Of a stretch of 64,000 bases of DNA, positions 8,798-17,783 are shown piece after piece; the first letter of the stretch is position 1; each line of letters begins with the position of its first letter. This stretch comes from DAISJI01 sp964559835 (lineage in GTDB: Bacteria > Acidobacteriota > Terriglobia > Terriglobales > Acidobacteriaceae): NCBI GenBank assembly GCA_964559835.1, contig CAZLJE010000006.1, positions 100,105 to 164,104 on the forward strand, in the 5' to 3' direction. Below the pieces are notes generated by a model that was not told the DNA's origin, made no database searches, and saw only the letters and a list, made by a program, of their open reading frames with translations. A program made the translations under genes and the position numbers.

Positions 8798-9870
8798 TGA
8801 TCGTCTCCGAACCAATCGACCTTGCCGGCGGTCACGTGCTTCGAGGAGAACTCGTGGACGAAATCGACGAGGTCTTTCACGTGGTCCACCGGCGTCTCCG
8901 GCAAGATGCCGTGACCGAGATTAAAGATGTGCCCGGCGCGACCACCGGCGCGGCGGATGACGTCGGCTGCCTGCGAACGGATCTCCTTCTTGCTCGCGAA
9001 GAGCACCACGGGATCGAGATTGCCCTGCACGGACCCACGATGCTTGAGCATGTCCCAGGCATCATCGATTCCAGTGCGCCAATCGACGCCGATAACGTCC
9101 GCGGTAGTCTCCTTCATGTCGAAAAGAAGCGTCGAGGTGTCGGTGCCGAAATAGATGACGGGTGCGCCACTTTCCTTGATCTTGCGGATGAGTTCGGTGG
9201 TGCGCGGCAGGACGAAGCGGCGGTAATCAGCGGGGCTGAGGCATCCCACCCACGAATCGAACACCTGGATGACATCGGCGCCGGCCCGCACCTGCTCCAC
9301 CGCGAAATCCCAGAGCACCGCGACCAGCTTGTGCATGAGTTGGTCCCAGGCCTCGGGCGAGCGGTACATGAGCTTCTTGGTCTCGATGTAATTGCGGGAG
9401 CCGCCGCCCTCGATCATGTAGCTGGCGAGGGTGAAGGGCGCGCCGCAGAAGCCAATCACCGGCAGCTTCTGCCCGAAATGCTCGACGACCTTGCGGATCG
9501 AGTCGGAGACATAACCCAACTCACCGGCGCGATCGGCGCGCAGGACTTCCACGTCGTGCGGCGAGCGGATCGGCTTCTCGATCTTCGGTCCCTCGCCGGC
9601 TTCGAATCGGAAGGGCATGCCCATGACTTCGAGTGGGAGAAGGAGGTCGGCGAAGATGATGGCCGCGTCGACTCCGAGGATCTCCGCCGCGTCGATGGTG
9701 ACCTTGGCGGCAAGCTCCGGGGTCTTACAGATATCGACGATGGAGTGATGTTTGCGGACGTCGCGGTATTCGGCCATGTAACGGCCGGCCTGGCGCATGA
9801 GCCAGACCGGCGTGACCGGGGTGGACAGGCCCTTGCAGGCGCGCACGAAAATCGATTCGGGAGCGGACAT
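8794..9870 (-). CDS. hemE: Uroporphyrinogen decarboxylase
   Basis: 358 residues, full length. The enzyme decarboxylates the four acetate side chains of uroporphyrinogen III. The first signature PVTPVWLMRQAGRYMAEYR is present, as is the second, GFCGAPFTLASYMIEGGGS. The C-terminal half has VQGNLDPVVLF and GHIFNLGHGILPETP. ATG at 9870. It is the first gene of the minus-strand hemE-hemH-hemG group and overlaps hemH by four bases. Confidence 0.96.
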   Translation of the reverse strand: MSAPESIFVRACKGLSTPVTPVWLMRQAGRYMAEYRDVRKHHSIVDICKTPELAAKVTIDAAEILGVDAAIIFADLLLPLEVMGMPFRFEAGEGPKIEKPIRSPHDVEVLRADRAGELGYVSDSIRKVVEHFGQKLPVIGFCGAPFTLASYMIEGGGSRNYIETKKLMYRSPEAWDQLMHKLVAVLWDFAVEQVRAGADVIQVFDSWVGCLSPADYRRFVLPRTTELIRKIKESGAPVIYFGTDTSTLLFDMKETTADVIGVDWRTGIDDAWDMLKHRGSVQGNLDPVVLFASKKEIRSQAADVIRRAGGRAGHIFNLGHGILPETPVDHVKDLVDFVHEFSSKHVTAGKVDWFGDDQ

Positions 9871-9933
9871 GAATGTACGAGATTAGCATTTCGGACTCAC
9901 ATCCGGGTGTGATGGAGGTCACCGGCGCAAGGC

Positions 9934-10806
9934 TCATGGCTTAAGGGCCCGCTGCCGCGCCCGGGGTGCTGCCGCTGACGCCGGCTTGCCCAAGGTGATC
10001 GTGTAATTGATCACCTGTTTCGCGTTGTCCTGGTCGGTTCTGACGATCTGGTTCAGCGGTAGGTGCGGGCGGGCATGGAGATCGTCGAGGACCTCCCGTA
10101 TGGGATCGCAGCGATACGTCCCCTCGTACTTGGTCCACGCTTGCAGGAGACGCTGCCGAGCGCCCGGTTCGGATTCCTTTCCCTCGATCGCCAACTTGCC
10201 CACCCGGTACGCCGTTCCCTCATGGACATCTATTCGCAGCGAGACCTGTTGTTCACGATCGTCGAACGTCAAATCCGGTATCGGCGTGAAATTGACGTAA
10301 CCCTTCGTGCAGTACAGGTCTTTCATGGCCTTGACGCCGCGCCGGACCTTGGAGACGTCGAACACGTCGCCATCGCTGATCGGAAACTGCTGTCGAAGGA
10401 CCGTCGCCGGGAGCGCCGTCGTCCCGACGAACGATATCGATGACAAGGAGTAGCGCAGGCACGGCACGACTATAACGTGAGCATCGACTAACAACTGAGC
10501 GCTCGTGCGCTTGACGATCTTGAATCGCACCGGGTCTGTGACCGACGCTTTGAAGTAGCCATTTTGTTGCAATGCATCGCGCACGACCTCCCCAACCTGC
10601 GATCGGTATTCCGATGCATATGTGCGGCTGGTGACCGCGTGTTCTGCATAGCGGGCAGCGGTGCTCGGGAGGCCTACAGTGTCGTCGAATACCAACGACC
10701 GCACTGTAACGTGGAGCATCGGTTCGTTAATGGAGACGGAAGGCGTTTGGGCCAGGGATGATGTGCAGGCGAGGAGAATACCGAGCAGTCGAGTCATTCG
10801 CGGCAT
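9934..10806 (-). CDS. Exported POTRA-domain protein
   Basis: 290 residues starting MPRMTRLLGILLACTSSLAQ, a signal peptide, with GGAG six bases before the ATG at 10806. Residues about 125-215 fit a POTRA module as in BamA/TamA/ShlB proteins: YSLSSISFVGTTALPATVLR then GDVFDVSKVRRGVKAMKDLY and YVNFTPIPDLTFDD. No C-terminal 16-strand barrel follows, so this is a POTRA-only periplasmic protein, perhaps an outer-membrane assembly or secretion accessory. It is 63 bases upstream of hemE on the same strand. Domain assignment fairly sure; role not. Confidence 0.72.
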   Translation of the reverse strand: MPRMTRLLGILLACTSSLAQTPSVSINEPMLHVTVRSLVFDDTVGLPSTAARYAEHAVTSRTYASEYRSQVGEVVRDALQQNGYFKASVTDPVRFKIVKRTSAQLLVDAHVIVVPCLRYSLSSISFVGTTALPATVLRQQFPISDGDVFDVSKVRRGVKAMKDLYCTKGYVNFTPIPDLTFDDREQQVSLRIDVHEGTAYRVGKLAIEGKESEPGARQRLLQAWTKYEGTYRCDPIREVLDDLHARPHLPLNQIVRTDQDNAKQVINYTITLGKPASAAAPRARQRALKP

Positions 10807-10963
10807 AGAAGGCTCCGCGTGCGTGTGGCAACGATTGTAACGCTGTTGACGCGCTCGCACGTCGGCTGTTCCTCTGCCAGTCGCAACCTTCTCTTAGGCC
10901 TCCCACCTGTGACTACGGCAACCCCCTCCTCCTTTGCTGCTTCTGACGCGTAGGAGTGTAAGC

Positions 10964-11197
10964 ATGCTCTATTGGGCGATTGTTTGTGCCATTGCGGCCC
11001 TGATCTTCGGCCTGCTCGGATTCACCGGCATTGCAGAGGGATTCGCGACCATCGCGCGCTTCCTGCTCGCGATCTTCCTGATCCTGCTCGTGGTCTTTCT
11101 CGTGCTTGGACACGGATGCGTGGTCGCCACGCGCACTACGCGGCTTCACTCGCCGCCCTATATTTCCGACACTTCCGGTCCCGTCACCCTTTCGTAG
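10964..11197 (+). CDS. DUF1328 (YtjA-like) small membrane protein
   Basis: 77 residues. The first 50 (MLYWAIVCAIAALIFGLLGF onward) match the pattern of DUF1328/YtjA proteins, two membrane helices with glycine and alanine; function unknown. The ATG at 10964 has TAGGAG seven bases upstream. Family members usually end near residue 55; here the frame runs 20 residues further (VVATRTTRLHSPPYISDTS) and its last 40 bases overlap, antisense, the 3' end of the DUF4407 gene. Confidence 0.75.
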   Translation: MLYWAIVCAIAALIFGLLGFTGIAEGFATIARFLLAIFLILLVVFLVLGHGCVVATRTTRLHSPPYISDTSGPVTLS

Positions 11198-12225
11198 GAC
11201 TCGACGGTCGAGGCGCGGCGGGCAAGAAAATCGTCTTCCAGCATCTTCGCGTTGTGCTCGGCGATGAGGCGCGCGCGATGGATGTTCTCTTTCACCTGCG
11301 CGGCCAGCAGATGATCGTAATCGGTGACGGGCGAGAGCGCCTTCATCAGTACCGGGACCATGTCGATGCCGATGAACACCAACGTGATCAGCCAGGCGAG
11401 GCGCCACAGAGGACGCGACGCGTCGGTAGCCTTGGTCAACGCCTCGTAGCGGCTGGGGAAATCGTAGACGGCGGCAACCTCTTCCTTCTTCGTTTCGGCG
11501 GCAATGCGGTCGCGCGCCGACTGGACATCTTTCAATTCGGCGGCGGCAGCGTCCATCTGGCGCTGGAGTTCGCGGATGCGGTCGTCGGCCGCGTGATAGG
11601 CGGGGCCCTCGCCCTTGATGCCCGTCGTCTCCCCGGCGATCACCGCCCCGACCGACTCGGCTTCCTTGTTACGGCTGGCTGCGGCGGACTGGTTGCGGAA
11701 ATCCGCGATCTGCGCCTGCAACTGCTGTTCGCGCGCCGTGAGCTGGTCCTGCTGCGCGTGGTAGCGGGCCATGAGTGCCCCGTTTTCCTTCTGGTTCTCG
11801 CGGACGATCTGCTGGTCGATGCGCCCCTGGAGCACGCGCATCTCGGCCGGGATCGCCACCGTCATGCCAATGACAGCAGCAAGCAGGACGCGGATCCACA
11901 ACGAGCGCCGCGACCACGCGCCGACGAGTTCGCGGTCGATCATCAGGATCATGGCGCCCCAGAGCAGCGCGATCATAAACGCGGCCGTGCCGTTGCTGGA
12001 CACGGTTGTGATCAGGGTGTAATAGGCGGCGCCGGCCGCAAACAGCGCCGTCTCGACGACGAAGAAGCCGCGGGAGATGTGCGTCATCTGTGTCCACGCC
12101 GCGCACATGCGCAGGATGCGGCGGTCGGTCTTCGACGCCCACAGGAACAGCCCGCTGACAGGATTAAAGGTGGAAGACTCGTTTTCCTCAAGCGTGCCGG
12201 CGGCTGAATAGGAAGATATCGGCAT
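11158..12225 (-). CDS. DUF4407 family membrane protein
   Basis: 355 residues. Four membrane segments are visible: two near residues 45-95, one near 105-125 (LLAAVIGMTVAIPAEM) and one near 270-290 (WRLAWLITLVFIGIDMVPVL). Between the third and fourth is a long coiled coil (about 130-240) with QQDQLTAREQQLQAQIADF. The pattern is that of DUF4407, whose role is unknown. I start at the ATG at 12225 (MPISSYSAAG) with CGAGGT four bases before it, rather than a far upstream start whose translation is arginine-rich and gene-like in no way. Convergent and overlapping with the DUF1328 gene. Confidence 0.82.
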   Translation of the reverse strand: MPISSYSAAGTLEENESSTFNPVSGLFLWASKTDRRILRMCAAWTQMTHISRGFFVVETALFAAGAAYYTLITTVSSNGTAAFMIALLWGAMILMIDRELVGAWSRRSLWIRVLLAAVIGMTVAIPAEMRVLQGRIDQQIVRENQKENGALMARYHAQQDQLTAREQQLQAQIADFRNQSAAASRNKEAESVGAVIAGETTGIKGEGPAYHAADDRIRELQRQMDAAAAELKDVQSARDRIAAETKKEEVAAVYDFPSRYEALTKATDASRPLWRLAWLITLVFIGIDMVPVLMKALSPVTDYDHLLAAQVKENIHRARLIAEHNAKMLEDDFLARRASTVESYERVTGPEVSEI

Positions 12226-12353
12226 AAGTACCTCGGGCCCAACAGCTCCAGTCCGGGGTCCCCGGCAAGCCCGATTTTGGCTTGCTGGGGTGGAGGGCCG
12301 GGCTATTTCTGTTACGTGGGACGTGGGCGGCAGGTTCCGTGTTGCCATGCGGT

Positions 12354-14390
12354 TCAGGCGGCGCGGTTCAGGGCGACGGGTTCGACGGGGAAAAACACCG
12401 AGAAAACCGTCCCGTGCCGGCGTTCCGACGTGGAGCTGCGAATGCGCATCGCGCCACCGTGCTTGCGGACGATCCCGTCGCTGACCCAAAGTCCGAGTCC
12501 GGTGCCGCGCTCTCCCTTGGTGGTAAAGAATGGCTCGCAGATGTGGCGGCGCGCGGAGTCGGGAATGCCGGGCCCGTTGTCGGCGATGGTCACGCGCACA
12601 CCGGTGACAGCGGGATTCGACCAGTCCCGCGAGCGGCGGGCATCTATGCAGAGACGGCCGTTCTCGCCCACCGCTTCGATGGAGTTGACGATGAGGTTCG
12701 AGAATACCTGGCGGATCTCACCGGGGAAGCCACGGATGAAGGCGTCGGCGCGAAAGCGCGTCTCGACCTTGATGCGCGCGTTCTGCAACCGGCGCGCGTA
12801 AAGGACGAGCACGTTCTCGATGACTTCGCGCAGGTTCACCGATACCGGCGCTTCCGACTCGCGGTAGAACCCGAGCATCTGGCGGACGATGTGGGTGACG
12901 CGCTGCAACTCTTCCTGCGCCAGGTTCACATACTCGGCCGCGGTCGCGTCGAGACTGGAATGGTGCTGGAGCAGATACAGAAGGTTGGTGACGGAAGCCA
13001 TCGGGTTATTGATCTCGTGAGCGATCGAGGCGGCAAGCCGTCCGGTGGCGGCCAGCTTCTCTGTCGTGCGCAGCGTGCGTTCGGCGCGTTTCAACGCCGT
13101 GACTTCGCGCGCGATCGTGGAAGCGCCGACGATCCTGTTGCCGGTGGCGTCGCGAATCGGGGAGATCGTAAGCGCGACGTCGATCATCTCGCCGTCTCTG
13201 CGCTGGCGCCGCGTGTCCAGGTGCGAGATGCGCCCGCCCCGAAGCAGCGTGCGCATGATCTCGTCGACCTCCTCGCGCCGGTGGCCGGGAGTGAGCAGCG
13301 AGATGTGCTGTCCGACGGCTTCCTGCGCGGTATATCCGTACATCTGCTCCGCGCCGGCGTTCCAACTGGTGATGATGCCGGCGAGGTCTTTGCCGATGAT
13401 GGCGTCTTCGGAGCCCTCGACGATGGCGGCCAGGCGCATGGCATCTTCTTCCGCACGGCGGCGCTGGGTAATGTCGAGCATGAGCCCGCGCACCTGGCGC
13501 GGCGAGTCCACTGCATCGAGCACGCCTTCGAACAGCCCGAAGATCCAGAGGGTGCGGCCGTCCGCCGCGCGGACGCGGTATTCCAGGCTCGCCGCTGTTC
13601 CCTGCTCTACCGCCTGCTGGCGAAGGCGAACTACCTCGGCGCGGTCGTCGGGATGGACGATCTTCGCCCAGAAATCGGGCGTGTCCAGCCAGCGCTGCAC
13701 GGGATAACCCAGGACCTTCTCGGCCTGCCGGCTGACGAACGTGAAGCGCCAATCCGGAAGGTCGGCTTCCCACACGATGGCGTCAAGGTTGTGGACCAGA
13801 TCGCGAAAGCGACGCTCCGCACGGACCGCTTCGTCCCGTGCGCCACGCTCCGCCGCATAGAGATGGGCGTGATCGAGGACGAGGGCGATACGGTCGGCGA
13901 TGCCTTGGAGACGGCGCTCTTCCCGTCCGGTGAAGCGACGCATGTTCCTATTACCCACATGCAGGACGCCGATCAGGCGCGATCCGACCACCAGCGGCAC
14001 TCCCAATAACGAGCACACCCCTTCGTGCAAGACCGGGATGTAGATCTGCTGGCCGGCGAGGGTGTCCAGGGACATAGGACGGCGCTCCGCCGCGATCCGG
14101 CCGGCAATCCCGGCGCCGATGGGAATGCGAAGGTCCTGGGCACGTTCCGGTTGCAGGAGGCCGACGGCCGCGGCCACGGTCAACACCGTTCCCGCTTCGT
14201 CGGCGAGGAGCAGGACAGCCGTGTCGGCGGCAAATTCGTCGCGAATGCGGGCGAGAACCTCGGAAAGGCGCGCCTTCACGTCGCCGTGCGAGAGTGCCGC
14301 ATGCGTGAGCCTGGATAGGGGGTCGGCGACCGTGCCGGGATCGGTGGTCCGATCGTCAGGGGACGGGTAGGGTTCCTTTTGACGCGCCAT
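12354..14390 (-). CDS. GAF-PAS-PAS sensor histidine kinase
   Basis: 678 residues, soluble. Order: GAF domain (about 40-190), PAS (about 205-325), PAS (about 330-450), HisKA dimerisation domain with the phospho-accepting histidine in AASIAHEINNP (about 470) and an HATPase_c domain with NLIVNSIEA (N box) and GERGTGLGLWVSDGIV (G2 box). It lacks a receiver. It is the promoter-distal of three kinases in a minus-strand block. Start taken at the ATG at 14390 with GGTGG before it. Signal and partner are unknown; the receiver encoded at 17313 is a candidate partner. Confidence 0.9.
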   Translation of the reverse strand: MARQKEPYPSPDDRTTDPGTVADPLSRLTHAALSHGDVKARLSEVLARIRDEFAADTAVLLLADEAGTVLTVAAAVGLLQPERAQDLRIPIGAGIAGRIAAERRPMSLDTLAGQQIYIPVLHEGVCSLLGVPLVVGSRLIGVLHVGNRNMRRFTGREERRLQGIADRIALVLDHAHLYAAERGARDEAVRAERRFRDLVHNLDAIVWEADLPDWRFTFVSRQAEKVLGYPVQRWLDTPDFWAKIVHPDDRAEVVRLRQQAVEQGTAASLEYRVRAADGRTLWIFGLFEGVLDAVDSPRQVRGLMLDITQRRRAEEDAMRLAAIVEGSEDAIIGKDLAGIITSWNAGAEQMYGYTAQEAVGQHISLLTPGHRREEVDEIMRTLLRGGRISHLDTRRQRRDGEMIDVALTISPIRDATGNRIVGASTIAREVTALKRAERTLRTTEKLAATGRLAASIAHEINNPMASVTNLLYLLQHHSSLDATAAEYVNLAQEELQRVTHIVRQMLGFYRESEAPVSVNLREVIENVLVLYARRLQNARIKVETRFRADAFIRGFPGEIRQVFSNLIVNSIEAVGENGRLCIDARRSRDWSNPAVTGVRVTIADNGPGIPDSARRHICEPFFTTKGERGTGLGLWVSDGIVRKHGGAMRIRSSTSERRHGTVFSVFFPVEPVALNRAA

Positions 14391-14428
14391 TTCCACCCGT
14401 TAGATGCAGACCCGGGCCGGGCTGCCGT

Positions 14429-17335
14429 TCAGGCTACACATTGTTCCGCACGCGGGGCGGCATCCAGTGTCTCCCTCACCTGGCGGGCCAGGGCAGAGAG
14501 ACTGAACGGTTTTTGCAGAAAAGCACAATCAGCGATGATCCCGCGCTCGCCTACCGTCGCCTCGGTGTAACCCGAGACGTAGATGATGCGAATGCCGGGA
14601 CGGCGTGCGGAGAGCTCGCGCGCCAGAACATTGCCACCGATTCCCGGCATTACGGCATCGGTGATCAACAGGTCGATCGCTCCCTGATGACCGTCCGAAA
14701 TGCGCAGGGCCTCTTCTCCGCAACCGGCCTCCAGTACCGAGTATCCACGGAGCGAAAGGTAACTGCGGGCGGCGTTGCGCACAGCTTCTTCGTCCTCGAC
14801 CAGCAGGATCGTCTCGCCCCCGCACAGTGGAGCGCCCGCGGCAACGGGATTCGTCACCGGACCTGCGGCGGCGCCCGCCCGCGGGAGATAGATCTTGAAC
14901 ACCGTTCCATGTGCCGGTTCACTGTATACCCAGACAAAGCCTCCGCTCTGCTGCACGATGCCGTACACGGTCGCCAGACCCAGCCCGCTGCCCTTGCCGC
15001 GTTCCTTGGTAGTAAAGAACGGTTCGAAGATGCGGGGCAGGTTTTCCGGTGGTATACCCTGACCGGTATCGGAGACCGCGAGCATGACGTAGTCCCCGGG
15101 GACGACTCCGGCGTGCATCTTCAGGTAATCGCGGTCGAGCGTTACGTTCGATGTTTCCAGCGTGAGCCGGCCACCGCCCGGCATGGCGTCCCGCGCGTTA
15201 ACGGCTAGATTAAGGATGAGCTGTTCGATCTGCACCGGATCGGCCTTGACCTGCCACAGGTCCGCCGCGGATTGGACTTCGACGCGGACATCCTCGCCCA
15301 GAGCACGGGGGAGGACCTTGGTGATGCTCTCGAGGACCGAGTTGATATCGAGCATGCGCGGTGAAAACATCTGTTTGCGGCCGAAGGTGAGGAGCTGCCG
15401 GGTCAGCGCTGCGCCGCGGTCCGCGGCGTTGAGAATGGCGTCGAGTTCTTTGCGGATGGCTTCGTCGTGAACGGCCTCGCCGACCAGTTCGGCGTAGCTC
15501 CTGATCACCATCAACAGATTGTTAAAGTCGTGGGCAATGCCGCCTGCGAGCTGCCCGATGGCTTCCATCTTCTGCGATTGCAGGAGCTGCGCCTCCAGTT
15601 GCCGCCGCTGCGTGATGTCGAGCACCGTGCCCTCGATCGATTCGGGAGTACCGGAGGGGTCGCGCAGCAGCACGAGGTTGGCGAGCAGGTACGCGGTGGA
15701 ACCATCCTTGCGCAGGACGCGCATCTCGCGGTTGATCAACTGCCCGGCGGCAGCCAGATCGGCGGACCAGGGCTCGACGAAGCCGGCGGCGGCGCACAGG
15801 ATACCGAGCCGTAGAGTGACCAGTTCCGCGCTGTTGTCGTATCCGAGCATGTGCACGAAGGCGTCGTTGACTTCGAGCAGCGTACCGTCGGCGGCGGCGC
15901 GGAACACGCCCGCCAGGTTGCGCTCGAACAGGGTACGATACCGTCCCTCGCTCGCGCGCAACTCGTTTTGCGCAATCTCCTTTTGGCGGCGCGCCTGCAT
16001 GGATTCGAGACCAAAGCTGACGTTGCCCGCCAGCTCCGTCAGCAGTTCGACTTCGGCGGCGTCGAAGGCGTCGCATTCAGCGGCGTAGATCGCCAGCGCT
16101 GCCACCACTTTGTTTTCGACCGTCAGCGGCAGGGCGATGATGGAAGCGAAACCGCGATCGCGGCATTCCTGGCGTAACGGGAGCGCACGCGCATCGGTGC
16201 TGATATCGCGGCAAACGGCTGGTTGGCCGGTCCTAAAGGCGGTCGGGACGAGCAATGATGAAGTCGATTCCGCGTTGTAGCGCAAGCAGAGGGTCTCGAC
16301 GTACTCGCCGCCGGTCCCATAGCTGGCCAGGGCACGCACACAGTTGTCGGGCGGTTCGGGCGCTCCCGCTACCCACGACATGCGGTAGCCGCCGACTTCG
16401 ACCACAATCTTGCAGATCTCATCCAGCAAGTGCTGCTGGTCACGCGCGTGGAGCAGCGCCTGGCTGCACTTGTTCAGCGCTTTCAGGGCGCGGTGCAGCC
16501 GGAAGATCTCCTGTTCCGCGGCCTTGCGATCGCTGATGTCGCGGAATACCGCCAGCAGCGCGCGATGACCGCGGTAATCGATGACCGATGCGTTGGCGAG
16601 AATGTGGAGGCGGCGGCCGGCGCGGCTCCTGTGCACGCTCTCGTGGTTGGACAATGTGCCCGATGCCAGGCATTCCTCGATGGCCGCTCGGCCCTTCACG
16701 AAATCGGTCGAGAAATCGATGAGAGAGGCGCCGATGAGTTCTTCCTGGGCGCAGTCGTACAGGCGGGTGGCCGCGCGATTCGCCGCCATGATCTTTTCGG
16801 TCTCGGGATCGAAGATGAGGATGGCGTCGTTGGCATTCTCGAACAGCATCCGGTACTCGCGCTCGCGGGCGGCAAGGGCCTCACGGGCTTCGCGCACGGC
16901 GGCGTCTTTCTCGCGGACTGCGAGCGCATGACGGATGGCGCTGGACAGCGAAGCAGCATTCACGCGCGCCTTGGAAAGATAGTCGACAGCGCCGGCCTTC
17001 AGCGCATTGACGGCGACCTCCTCGCCGCCGTGCCCGGTCAGGAAGATGACGGGAACGGTGTTGCCGCTGTTCTGTAACTCGGCGAGCAGGTCGAGGCCGG
17101 TCAAGGCGCCGAGGCTGTAGTCGAGGAGGATGACGTCGAACACTCCCTGCTTTAGCCTGTCGCGGGCCGCCTGGACGGAGGCGGCCTGCTCGGTGCGTGC
17201 GTTCAGCTCCGAGCGCAACAGCTCTTCGATGAGGAAGTAATCGTCGCTGTCGTCCTCGACGACGAGGACATCCCGGACTCCGGACTCCGGATGCCGGGCT
17301 CCGGATGCCGCGTTAAGCGCTTCTTCGCAAACCAT
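14429..17335 (-). CDS. Hybrid kinase: REC-PAS-GAF-PAS-HisKA-HATPase-REC
   Basis: 968 residues. Receiver 1 (about 22-140) has VVEDDSDD, LLDYSLGALTG and the lysine in DYLSKAR; then PAS, PAS-linked GAF (ICKIVVEVGGYRMSWVAG), PAS, HisKA with GGIAHDFNNLL, HATPase_c with NLAVNARDAMPGGG and GLGLATVYGIV, and a C-terminal receiver (about 840-960) with LLVEDEEAVR, LITDAVMPGIGG and LQKPFS. The start at 17335 has GGAGG seven bases upstream and lies 23 bases inside the end of the preceding receiver gene. Residues about 9-20 are encoded by a CCGGA-rich repeat (17282-17311) of the kind otherwise found between genes here. Confidence 0.9.
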   Translation of the reverse strand: MVCEEALNAASGARHPESGVRDVLVVEDDSDDYFLIEELLRSELNARTEQAASVQAARDRLKQGVFDVILLDYSLGALTGLDLLAELQNSGNTVPVIFLTGHGGEEVAVNALKAGAVDYLSKARVNAASLSSAIRHALAVREKDAAVREAREALAAREREYRMLFENANDAILIFDPETEKIMAANRAATRLYDCAQEELIGASLIDFSTDFVKGRAAIEECLASGTLSNHESVHRSRAGRRLHILANASVIDYRGHRALLAVFRDISDRKAAEQEIFRLHRALKALNKCSQALLHARDQQHLLDEICKIVVEVGGYRMSWVAGAPEPPDNCVRALASYGTGGEYVETLCLRYNAESTSSLLVPTAFRTGQPAVCRDISTDARALPLRQECRDRGFASIIALPLTVENKVVAALAIYAAECDAFDAAEVELLTELAGNVSFGLESMQARRQKEIAQNELRASEGRYRTLFERNLAGVFRAAADGTLLEVNDAFVHMLGYDNSAELVTLRLGILCAAAGFVEPWSADLAAAGQLINREMRVLRKDGSTAYLLANLVLLRDPSGTPESIEGTVLDITQRRQLEAQLLQSQKMEAIGQLAGGIAHDFNNLLMVIRSYAELVGEAVHDEAIRKELDAILNAADRGAALTRQLLTFGRKQMFSPRMLDINSVLESITKVLPRALGEDVRVEVQSAADLWQVKADPVQIEQLILNLAVNARDAMPGGGRLTLETSNVTLDRDYLKMHAGVVPGDYVMLAVSDTGQGIPPENLPRIFEPFFTTKERGKGSGLGLATVYGIVQQSGGFVWVYSEPAHGTVFKIYLPRAGAAAGPVTNPVAAGAPLCGGETILLVEDEEAVRNAARSYLSLRGYSVLEAGCGEEALRISDGHQGAIDLLITDAVMPGIGGNVLARELSARRPGIRIIYVSGYTEATVGERGIIADCAFLQKPFSLSALARQVRETLDAAPRAEQCVA

Positions 17336-17783
17336 GATTCGCCTCCTCGGGGAGTTCGACGACTTCAAACCAGTAGCGGCCCAGGACCTTGACGGCATCG
17401 ACCAGGCCGTGGAACCCGACGGGCTTGGTGATGAACGAGTTCACGCCCAGGTCGTAGGAGCGAACGATGTCCTCCTGGGCGCGGGAGGTGGTGAGAATGA
17501 TGACCGGGAGGCGGCGCAGGGATGGATTGCTCTTGATCTCGCGCAGGGCCTCGCGGCCGTCTTTGCGCGGCATGTTCAGGTCAAGGAGGATCAGTGATGG
17601 CGGCGGGGCTGCCTGCGGCGGGGCGTAGTCGCCTTGGTGGTGGAGGTATTCGAGGAGCTCGACGCCGTCGTGCACGCGGTGGACGGTGTTGACCAGGCGA
17701 TTTTCCTTGAGCGCCTGCGTGGTCAGCAGGTAGTCATCGTCATCGTCTTCGGCGAGGAGGATTCGGACGGGAGTGGCGGGCAT
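17313..17783 (-). CDS. Stand-alone receiver (Rcp1/CheY-like response regulator)
   Basis: 156 residues, receiver domain only. ILLAEDDDDDYLLTTQAL gives the acidic pocket, LILLDLNMPRKDGREAL the phospho-accepting aspartate, VIILTTSRAQEDI the conserved threonine/serine and FITKPVGFHGL the lysine. This subtype resembles Rcp1-like partners of phytochrome-type kinases. Its 5' end overlaps the 3' end of the upstream kinase gene by 61 bases in another frame and its 3' end overlaps the downstream hybrid kinase by 23, so the three genes form a tightly coupled unit. No DNA-binding output domain. Confidence 0.92.
   Translation of the reverse strand: MPATPVRILLAEDDDDDYLLTTQALKENRLVNTVHRVHDGVELLEYLHHQGDYAPPQAAPPPSLILLDLNMPRKDGREALREIKSNPSLRRLPVIILTTSRAQEDIVRSYDLGVNSFITKPVGFHGLVDAVKVLGRYWFEVVELPEEANHGLRRSA

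Noticed and set aside
12282..14009. Plus-strand open frame of about 575 codons opposite the histidine kinase
   Set aside because: Low-complexity Arg/Asp/His-rich translation; the minus strand encodes clear GAF, PAS, HisKA and HATPase motifs.
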